In this document: positions 7,152 to 10,967 of the stretch, piece after piece
Position numbering within the stretch: the stretch's first letter is position 1
Layout of the letters: each line of letters begins with the position of its first letter
Assembly: GCA_013425425.1 (NCBI GenBank)
Contig: JACCLJ010000014.1
Location: forward strand, 1 to 10,967
Length of the DNA: 10,967 nt
Origin: Microcaldota archaeon
GTDB taxonomy: Archaea > Micrarchaeota > Micrarchaeia > Anstonellales > Bilamarchaeaceae
Direction: 5' to 3'
Made by a program: the position numbers and the translations under genes
The notes under the pieces: model-generated
Databases searched by the model: none
What the model saw: only the letters and a program-made list of their open reading frames with translations
What the model was told of the DNA's origin: nothing

Positions 7152-7192
7152 TCCGCCACCTAGAAAAGTATTGATGAATAGTCTTACAGGGT

Positions 7193-7207
7193 AATATTTT
7201 AATAAGC
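7193..7207. promoter_or_regulatory. Shared A/T-rich divergent promoter element
   Basis: An A/T-rich block (TATTTTAATAAG on the plus strand) that can serve as TATA box in both directions. On the plus strand it lies about 27 bases before ATG 7228, the leaderless spacing. On the minus strand it would start transcription near 7172, shortly before ATG 7151. Confidence 0.4.
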
Positions 7208-7227
7208 TTTTGATGCGGCTATAGGGC

Positions 7228-7409
7228 ATGGCAAAAAACCGGTTGTCGAAATAGGGGAACGGGTTCCCCGAAGCCTGAAGTTCGGCATAATAGTCGCAGT
7301 CGCGCTTGCCGATTTTACCATCGCGGCGGCAACGGCTGTCGGCTGGCTCCTCTTTGCGGCGTACCCGAAGATAAGGGCAGAGCTCAGAAGGCTAAAAGTC
7401 GAGACCTGA
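7228..7409 (+). CDS. Small single-helix membrane protein, coding frame interrupted by a -1 shift
   Basis: The ATG at 7228 opens a frame that stops after eight codons (TAG 7252-7254). Moving to the -1 frame at the A AAA AAC run (7233-7239) gives a continuous 60-residue protein: MAKK/N, PVVEIGERVPRSLKFG, a hydrophobic segment IIVAVALADFTIAAATAVGW (about residues 21-40), LLFAAYPK, and a charged tail RAELRRLKVET. The downstream frame has no ATG, GTG or TTG start of its own after the stop at 7203. Seven instead of six A residues would restore the frame exactly. Explanations are an assembly or true indel at the homopolymer, transcript slippage, or programmed frameshifting: the heptamer is in the correct phase and a GGGGAA/TTCCCC hairpin follows at 7254-7269. 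I do not recognise the protein. Confidence 0.55.
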
Positions 7410-7434
7410 TGGGTGAAACAGCCCTGACAATAAC

Positions 7435-7448
7435 TTTTTAAATTTTAA
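7435..7448 (+). promoter_or_regulatory. TATA-like box of the gene at 7464
   Basis: TTTTTAAATTTTAA lies about 24-26 bases before ATG 7464, consistent with a leaderless transcript. Confidence 0.55.
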
Positions 7449-7463
7449 GAAGGCTATCCCTCC

Positions 7464-7874
7464 ATGAAAAAATTCATTATTTCTGGATTGGTTGCTGGAG
7501 TAGTGATCCTCGTCCTCTGGAATGTGGTCGGGATGTTGTTTGGAGCGCTTCTAGGTTTTGACGTATCCGCTCTTCCCGGTTTGCGGAGCTACACCGATCC
7601 CATCATGACGCTTTATTACCTGTATCCGTTCGTGTTTGGGTTTGCGCTCGCTTATGCCTATCCGTTCGTTGAGGGCAAGCTGAAGGGCGACATGGTCGTG
7701 AAAGGCTTTGGTTTCGGCATATTGATATTCGTCATAAACGCCATTCCGTCGGCCTTTCTCAACTTCACGAGCATGGGCTACCCATTCAGTTTCACGGTGG
7801 TTTCGATCATCGGGCCTCTGGTGTACCTACCAGCGGCAGGCATCGCAATCGCATGGGTGAGACAGCTTAAGTAA
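7464..7874 (+). CDS. Four-helix membrane protein of unknown function
   Basis: A 136-residue hydrophobic protein with four predicted helices (about residues 4-31, 48-68, 79-100, 108-132) and a short basic C-terminus (WVRQLK). Glycine and proline are frequent inside the helices (SGLVAGVVILVLWNVVG; IIGPLVYLPAAGIAIAW), and the loop between helices one and two holds LPGLRSYTDPIMTLYYLYP. I do not recognise the family and see no catalytic motif. ATG 7464 matches a leaderless start from the TATA-like box at 7435-7448. It stands alone: the preceding small gene ends 54 bases upstream and a strong poly-T terminator follows immediately. Confidence 0.7.
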   Translation: MKKFIISGLVAGVVILVLWNVVGMLFGALLGFDVSALPGLRSYTDPIMTLYYLYPFVFGFALAYAYPFVEGKLKGDMVVKGFGFGILIFVINAIPSAFLNFTSMGYPFSFTVVSIIGPLVYLPAAGIAIAWVRQLK

Positions 7875-7890
7875 TTTTTTTCTTTTTTTT
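7875..7890 (+). terminator. Poly-T terminator
   Basis: Seven T, one C and eight T directly after the TAA stop of the preceding gene. U-rich runs like this are sufficient for intrinsic termination in archaea. Confidence 0.8.
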
Positions 7891-8122
7891 CAGATCGCAT
7901 CGATAATAGCCCGGCCCTTTGAAGTGCTTCAGCCACGTCCTTCTTTCTTTTTTCAATCCCAACAAAAGCCGCTTCTACCCGTCCTTGCCGTAAAGCCTGC
8001 AAAATTCAGGACACAAAACTGAAAACAACGGAAAAACGGGCCCGTTGTGACCTTGGGTCACTTCTTTCCCGTTTTTGCCTGAGTCAAAACTAAAGACTGA
8101 AAACTGGGAACTAATGCAAACA
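7891..8122. other. Intergenic stretch with no convincing protein gene
   Basis: No open frame here has both a good start and protein-like composition. The part next to the tRNA (8077-8122) gives a T-rich trailer on the minus strand, which may end the tRNA transcript. A nine-base repeat ACTGAAAAC occurs at 8018-8026 and 8096-8104. The main structured element is the nested hairpin at 8025-8076. Confidence 0.5.
8025..8076. ncRNA. Nested strong hairpin: possible structured RNA or terminator
   Basis: AAAAACGGG (8032-8040) pairs with CCCGTTTTT (8068-8076) over nine bases. Inside it GTGACC (8047-8052) pairs with GGTCAC (8056-8061) around a three-base loop. The two stems are separated by an internal loop. 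The same segment contains a perfect 12-base palindrome AACGGGCCCGTT (8035-8046) and an alternative seven-base stem ACAACGG/CCGTTGT (8025-8031 with 8042-8048), so two competing folds exist. It lies 46 bases beyond the 3' end of the tRNA on the minus strand and about 140 bases after the poly-T terminator on the plus strand. Function and transcribed strand are unknown. Confidence 0.35.
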
Positions 8123-8158
8123 CGGGCCTGGCGTGATTTGAACACGCGGCCTGCGGAT

Positions 8159-8181
8159 TTCTTCTGCGATCTAATTCGCAG
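8159..8181 (-). other. Canonical tRNA intron (position 37/38), 23 bases
   Basis: The pre-tRNA folds into a textbook bulge-helix-bulge. The outer helix is CGGA/TCCG. The central four-pair helix is CTTT (8187-8184) with GAAG (8164-8161). The bulges are TAC and AAA, each cut after its second base. The inner helix is TGCGA/TCGCA. Removing these 23 bases restores the loop CTTTTAA of tRNA-Lys. The splicing endonuclease would recognise this motif. Confidence 0.88.
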
Positions 8182-8202
8182 TAAAAGTCCGTCGCTCTAC
8201 CA

Positions 8203-8252
8203 TTCCAGGAAGCAGTTGGTAAGTTTTGATGAAACTTTTACCAAAAGTTTCT
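8203..8252 (-). other. D-loop insertion, probable non-canonical tRNA intron (boundaries approximate)
   Basis: About 50 bases separate AGCT from TGGTA in the D-loop. Their removal would leave the common loop AGCTTGGTA, which is why these limits are proposed. The insert contains a nine-pair hairpin, GAAACTTTT (8251-8243) with AAAAGTTTC (8239-8231), around loop GGT. A competing seven-pair helix TTGGTAA/TTACCAA would close the whole insert. I could not find a strict bulge-helix-bulge at these limits, so the exact splice sites, and even whether it is spliced, remain uncertain. Confidence 0.6.
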
Positions 8253-8302
8253 AGCTGAGCTACAGGCCCGGATCAAGTAATTTAGGAATTCTTATCGCTT
8301 AT

Positions 8303-8315
8303 GTTTATATTACTA
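8303..8315. promoter_or_regulatory. Divergent TATA-like element for sppA and tRNA-Lys
   Basis: On the plus strand GTTTATATT (8303-8311) predicts a start near 8332, leaving a very short leader that holds the GGTGA site for sppA. On the minus strand TATAAAC is placed to start the tRNA precursor near 8285, about 16 bases before the mature 5' end. Confidence 0.5.
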
Positions 8316-8344
8316 TTCTTGCCAATCCCATCAGGTGATTTCTG

Positions 8345-9286
8345 ATGGACAGCGAAAGGAACGTGCCCGGCGGAGCTAGAAAAAAACGGCTTATCATAGG
8401 AACGGCGGTTCTGCTCGCACTGGCTTTCATAGTTCTCATAGGATCATTCATGCTTCTGGCGGCCTTTCTTCCGAATCTCACCGGCAAGTGCGTTGCAGTG
8501 GTGGACATAAACATGCCGCTGACGGTGGAAGGGCAGCCGATGAGCCTTTTTGAAACGGGATATCCGGGCTCCGCGCAGCTTGCGAATACGATAGACACGC
8601 TGAACAAAAGGGAGGATGTCGGAGCCGTGCTGTTCGTCTTCAATTCGGGCGGCGGTTCCGTCGTTGCGACTCACGAGGTTTACGACGCCGTCAAGAAAGT
8701 CGAAAAACCCAAGGTTTCGTATTTCAGGGAGGTTGCCGCATCGGGCGCGTATTACATCGCGACCGGCACCGATTACATTGTTTCCGACCCTGATGCGCTT
8801 ACCGGCAGCATAGGGGTGGTTGCAACGGTGATAAGCATGGAGGGGCTGTTTGAAAAGCTCGGCATAAACGCGACTAGCGTAGTTTCCGGGGCATACAAGG
8901 ACATGGGTTCGCCGTACCGGAACATGAGCGAGGGCGAGTATACCATAATGAAGAGCGTTGTGGACGAGATATTCGATGAGTTCAAAACGGTGATAATACA
9001 GAACAGGGGAGAGCGGCTGAACCGGGCGAGATTCGAAGAAGTGATAGACGGAAGGATAATGACCGGAAGGCAGGCGCTCGAGGTCGGGCTGGTTGACGAG
9101 GTAGGAAGCAAGGATGACGCGCTTATGAAGGCTGCCGCGCTCGGGGGAATAGAAGCCGAAAGCCCGGAAGACATCAAGATTTGCTATGTCGAGACGCTGG
9201 CGCAGCAGGGGGGTCTTTTCGGCGTTGAAAGCCTCTTCGGCTCCCTGGGCGAGAGGTTCCAGCAGGCATCGTTGAGATTCCAGTGA
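8345..9286 (+). CDS. sppA: Signal peptide peptidase SppA (S49 family)
   Basis: Membrane-anchored serine protease that degrades cleaved signal peptides and other membrane-associated peptides. The 313 residues comprise a basic N-terminus (ARKKR), one membrane anchor (about residues 16-42), and an extracytoplasmic S49 domain. The domain shows FNSGGGSVVATHEVYDAV (99-116), the nucleophile Ser133 in EVAASGAYYIA (129-139), DALTGSIGV (150-158), and the general-base Lys185 in SGAYKDMGSPYR (181-192). The Ser-Lys spacing of 52 equals that of Bacillus SppA. Length and single S49 domain match the short SppA form. ATG 8345 has AGGTGA six bases upstream in a very short leader. A cysteine-rich exported protein follows seven bases after the stop, probably in the same operon. 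Confidence 0.94.
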   Translation: MDSERNVPGGARKKRLIIGTAVLLALAFIVLIGSFMLLAAFLPNLTGKCVAVVDINMPLTVEGQPMSLFETGYPGSAQLANTIDTLNKREDVGAVLFVFNSGGGSVVATHEVYDAVKKVEKPKVSYFREVAASGAYYIATGTDYIVSDPDALTGSIGVVATVISMEGLFEKLGINATSVVSGAYKDMGSPYRNMSEGEYTIMKSVVDEIFDEFKTVIIQNRGERLNRARFEEVIDGRIMTGRQALEVGLVDEVGSKDDALMKAAALGGIEAESPEDIKICYVETLAQQGGLFGVESLFGSLGERFQQASLRFQ

Positions 9287-9293
9287 TACCGTG

Positions 9294-9626
9294 ATGAAAG
9301 AGCATCTTCCGCTTTTGTTTCTTGTTTTCGTTTCTTTGGCTTTTGCGCTTTTGCTGGCAGGCATGCTGTCGCAGGGAAGGATAAAGGAGGAGACGGAGCA
9401 GCCGCCAGGCGAATGCGCCATGGGCCAGATCGGAAGCTGCATGAAAGGGCCGTGCAATGGGACGCAGGCATGCGTAAACGGAACGTGGGGAAGATGCATG
9501 GTGAAAACGGTCTGCACGCCGGGGGTCAGGGAGCCGTGCATCCGCGACTATTGCGCTTCCGCCTACAAAATCTGCAACGAATGCGGGACGGGATACGGGC
9601 CGTGCATCGGAATGAACGGAAGCTAA
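9294..9626 (+). CDS. Membrane-anchored or exported cysteine-rich protein
   Basis: A 110-residue protein with an N-terminal hydrophobic segment (about residues 5-24, LPLLFLVFVSLAFALLLAGM) after a short charged start: a signal peptide or an anchor. The remaining residues carry eleven cysteines within about 70 residues, partly in the repeated pattern GSCMKGPCNGTQACVNGTWGRC, split as C-x(3)-GPC-x(4)-AC-x(5)-WG-x-C. A similar C..G.Q.C..G.WG.C motif recurs in secreted bacterial disulfide-rich proteins. The even spacing suggests disulfides or metal binding outside the cell. The start is ATG 9294, seven bases after sppA stops; an overlapping GTG at 9291 is possible. No enzyme motif is seen. Being downstream of SppA, it may be a client or partner (inference). 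Confidence 0.72.
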   Translation: MKEHLPLLFLVFVSLAFALLLAGMLSQGRIKEETEQPPGECAMGQIGSCMKGPCNGTQACVNGTWGRCMVKTVCTPGVREPCIRDYCASAYKICNECGTGYGPCIGMNGS

Positions 9627-9637
9627 GCGGAAGGAGA

Positions 9638-10177
9638 TTATTTTTCTACCTTGAATATCTTGCCATGCCCGGGTATTATATAATCCGCAATGCCGAGAAG
9701 GGCTTTTCTGGATTCCACAAGTTCTCCCATGTTGGAAACGCATGCAGGATCCTCTTTATTGATGTCAATAACCTGCTCCTCTCCGTCCATCCACCAGAAA
9801 ACGTCTCCGGCGATTACGTATTTTCCTTCACGGGCATTAACGACCACGGAGATATGGTCCGAAGTATGCCCCGGCGTCTTCAACAAGCGGACACCGGTTC
9901 CAGGAACGGAATTTCCTTTGGTTATGATTTTCGCATTCCGGAAAATGCCGGCCAGCATTGCATGATCTTCATGGGAATGGGTAAGAACAACGTAATCGAT
10001 CTGCTTCGCGGATAATTTTTCCTTCTTAAGCGCATCGATAAGCCTTTTCTTCTCGCAGCCGGGATCGACTATTATCTTTTTTCCATCGGATTTCACAAGA
10101 ACGACGGCTGAATTCGCATCCCAGCCTTCATGAGTTTTCTTTGCACGGCCTTCGAGCAGGACTTTCACTTCGTTCAT
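9638..10177 (-). CDS. Metallo-beta-lactamase-fold hydrolase (small, MBLAC1-like)
   Basis: A 179-residue single-domain protein with the full metal-binding set: HSHEDH (His67, His69, Asp71, His72), His104 in TPGHTSDH, Asp125 in IAGDVFWW and His171 in IPGHG. It should bind two zinc or similar ions and hydrolyse an ester, thioester or phosphodiester bond. It lacks the beta-CASP and glyoxalase II C-terminal domains, so it is neither an RNase J/CPSF-type enzyme nor a typical GloB. The closest general resemblance is to short MBL proteins of the MBLAC1 kind; substrate unknown. Its ATG overlaps the stop of bud32 by four bases (ATGA), so translation is probably coupled. It is the last gene of the M50-bud32 operon and converges on the cysteine-rich gene. 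Confidence 0.88.
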   Translation of the reverse strand: MNEVKVLLEGRAKKTHEGWDANSAVVLVKSDGKKIIVDPGCEKKRLIDALKKEKLSAKQIDYVVLTHSHEDHAMLAGIFRNAKIITKGNSVPGTGVRLLKTPGHTSDHISVVVNAREGKYVIAGDVFWWMDGEEQVIDINKEDPACVSNMGELVESRKALLGIADYIIPGHGKIFKVEK

Positions 10178-10722
10178 GCATACCTTACCCTTTTGCTGAT
10201 TTGTTCAACGCGGGCGAAAACCGCCCCGTGGTTTTTGTATGATTCATATCCGCTGAGAAATTGCTTTTGCACCTTCCCGTCCAGTGCGCGCAGCATCGTG
10301 TAAACATCCACTGCCATGTCCTCGATGTGATGCGAAAAATAGCCAAGCCCGAAATCTATTACGAATAATGCATTTCCGCTTTTCAGGATGTTTGCCGGCG
10401 TATAATCCCCGTGTATTATTCCCGCATTATGCAGGAGGCCGAGCATTTTTCCGGCTTCTTCCGATTCCCCTGCATTCATTTTCGGCCTTTTTCCATTGAT
10501 GTAAGTCATGGTTATCGAAAAATCGTCCACCTTCAGCACGATCGGGCACTTCACCCCTGCCATCTTTGCCCTGTGAAGAAGGCGCGCTTCGACCTTCGTC
10601 CTGCTGGTACGGAGTGCGGAGTCGATTTCCTTTATCCTGTATTTCTTCGCAATCCTGTTTTTGACCACGCATTGCCTCTTGAGAAAAACGCCTCTTGTCA
10701 CAACAGCTTCCGCTCCGCGCAT
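10174..10722 (-). CDS. bud32: Bud32 (PRPK), KEOPS-complex atypical kinase/ATPase
   Basis: A 182-residue stand-alone Bud32. In the KEOPS complex it supports Kae1 in making the t6A modification of tRNAs that read ANN codons. Motifs: the opening MRGAEAVV (GAEA is typical of Bud32), VVKNRIAKKYR (19-29, with Lys21 as the ATP lysine), LRTSRTKVEARLL (37-49, with helix-C Glu45), HGDYTPANIL (104-113, catalytic Asp106 and Asn111), VIDFGLGYFS (121-130, DFG Asp123) and EDMAVDVYTMLRAL (134-147). The usual HGDLTTSN is HGDYTPAN here, and the C-terminal RGR-type tail is shortened to KRVRYA, so the protein is slightly short. Many archaea fuse Bud32 to Kae1; here it is separate. ATG 10722 follows the M50 stop by four bases; farther upstream starts give unrelated sequence. 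Confidence 0.94.
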   Translation of the reverse strand: MRGAEAVVTRGVFLKRQCVVKNRIAKKYRIKEIDSALRTSRTKVEARLLHRAKMAGVKCPIVLKVDDFSITMTYINGKRPKMNAGESEEAGKMLGLLHNAGIIHGDYTPANILKSGNALFVIDFGLGYFSHHIEDMAVDVYTMLRALDGKVQKQFLSGYESYKNHGAVFARVEQISKRVRYA

Positions 10723-10726
10723 CGCA

Positions 10727-10967
10727 TCAACCGAAAAACAGCTTTGAAAAGAACAATGCCACCACGAGCATGAACCCCCATACCAGCACGAAGCCGAGCC
10801 CAAGGCCAAGCACGTAGCCGAGGGCAAGCATGCCGAAGGTCATGATGACCCATACCGGCTTGCTCCAGAACAGCACCTTGCTTCCGTCGAGCGGGAATGC
10901 GGGTATCATGTTGAACAACCCGAGTATCAGGTTTATCAGCGCACCGAAAATCCATACGCTTATCAGG
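10727..10967 (-). CDS. M50 (site-2-protease-like) membrane metalloprotease, C-terminal part
   Basis: The gene enters from the right edge; 79 codons are visible. LINLILGLFNMIPAFPLDGSK carries the second zinc-site motif of M50 proteases (N-x-x-P-x-x-PLDG), where the Asp is a metal ligand. It is followed by two membrane helices (VMTFGMLALGYVLGLGLGF is the first; MLVVALFFSKLFFG ends the protein). The HExxH motif should lie in the missing N-terminal part. Such proteases cut substrates within the membrane, often in signalling. The GS instead of GG after PLD is common in archaeal members. Its TGA is four bases before the bud32 ATG, so M50, bud32 and the MBL gene form one operon. Confidence 0.85.
   Translation of the reverse strand, partial: LISVWIFGALINLILGLFNMIPAFPLDGSKVLFWSKPVWVIMTFGMLALGYVLGLGLGFVLVWGFMLVVALFFSKLFFG

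Larger units (their letters stand above)
8123..8269 (-). tRNA. tRNA-Lys(UUU) precursor with two insertions
   Basis: On the minus strand: acceptor GGGCCTG (8269-8263) pairs perfectly with CAGGCCC (8130-8124), with discriminator G at 8123 and no encoded CCA. D-stem GCTC (8260-8257) pairs with GAGC (8197-8194). Anticodon stem CGGA pairs with TCCG, with loop C-T-TTT-A and anticodon TTT at 8185-8183. Variable loop is AGGCC, and the T-arm is GCGTG-TTCAAAT-CACGC. The overall sequence resembles archaeal tRNA-Lys. The gene is 147 bases long because a 23-base intron sits after position 37 and the D-loop spans 59 bases (8256-8198) instead of 8-11. Pair 27-43 is an A-C mismatch (8192, 8153). A TATA-like box lies about 40 bases upstream (8309-8315). 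Confidence 0.93.

Noticed and set aside
7867..7965. Short Lys/Arg-rich minus-strand frame (contains WLKHFKGPGYYRCDL)
   Set aside because: The composition is slightly protein-like, but it has only TTG starts, its tail is the complement of the terminator, and I recognise no family. It may be a gene remnant but cannot be supported.
7778..8002. Minus-strand open frame of 74 codons starting with TTG
   Set aside because: It overlaps the 3' end of the gene at 7464 in antisense, reads through the complement of the poly-T terminator as a Lys/Glu run, and has a weak start with no clear ribosome binding site.
8223..8258. Box C/D-like pair (TGATGA at 8227-8232 and CTGA at 8255-8258) on the plus strand
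   Set aside because: It is antisense to the tRNA, the C box lacks the leading purine, and no internal D'/C' boxes are seen.
8444..9541. Minus-strand open frame of 365 codons opposite sppA
   Set aside because: It is antisense to sppA, whose catalytic residues and spacing are intact, and is rich in His, Arg and Pro as expected of a shadow frame.
1..10967. CRISPR array, insertion sequence or prophage
   Set aside because: No regularly spaced repeats, no transposase or integrase motifs and no terminal inverted repeats were seen. Gene content is chromosomal housekeeping.

Overview
The window looks like part of an archaeal chromosome, probably from a small-genome (DPANN-like) lineage. Alba, a Bud32 kinase, a type 2 IPP isomerase, an Lrp/AsnC regulator and an alpha-type glutamine synthetase all fit an archaeon. 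Most start codons follow an archaeal TATA-like box at leaderless or near-leaderless distance. Where a leader exists, a GGTGA-type ribosome binding site is common. The tRNA gene carries a canonical archaeal bulge-helix-bulge intron. The double-interrupted tRNA recalls Micrarchaeota-like genomes, but the sequence alone does not fix the lineage.

Layout. 1-1060 (minus strand): a compact operon reading alba, then a DUF92 membrane protein, then the start of a sugar-nucleotide transferase cut by the window edge. 1213-2956 (plus): a six-helix membrane protein followed 19 bases later by fni (IPP isomerase, probably with a TTG start). 3083-4462 (plus): a RelA/SpoT-like protein with a degraded hydrolase half and an apparently intact synthetase half, behind a strong palindrome next to its TATA box. 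4463-4927 (minus): an Lrp/AsnC regulator, end-to-end with the RelA/SpoT-like gene and divergent from glnA (5066-6394, plus). 6438-7151 (minus): a membrane protein resembling ECF S components. 7228-7409 (plus): a small one-helix membrane protein that reads correctly only after a -1 shift at an A AAA AAC run. 7464-7874 (plus): a four-helix membrane protein followed by a poly-T terminator. 7891-8122 has no convincing gene but holds a strong nested hairpin. 8123-8269 (minus): tRNA-Lys(UUU) with a 23-base intron in the anticodon loop and about 50 extra bases in the D-loop. 8345-9626 (plus): SppA protease and a secreted cysteine-rich protein. 9638-10967 (minus): an M50-type membrane protease (partial), bud32 and a metallo-beta-lactamase-fold protein in a tightly coupled operon.

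How the genes fit together. The Lrp-type regulator and glnA share a 138-base divergent control region, which suggests nitrogen control. The window holds two membrane proteases (SppA and M50), one with a cysteine-rich exported partner. Fni supplies dimethylallyl diphosphate for archaeal lipids, and DUF92 proteins have been linked to polyprenyl-alcohol phosphorylation. The most noteworthy items are the RelA/SpoT-like enzyme in an archaeon with its putative operator, the doubly interrupted tRNA-Lys, and the frameshifted small membrane protein.
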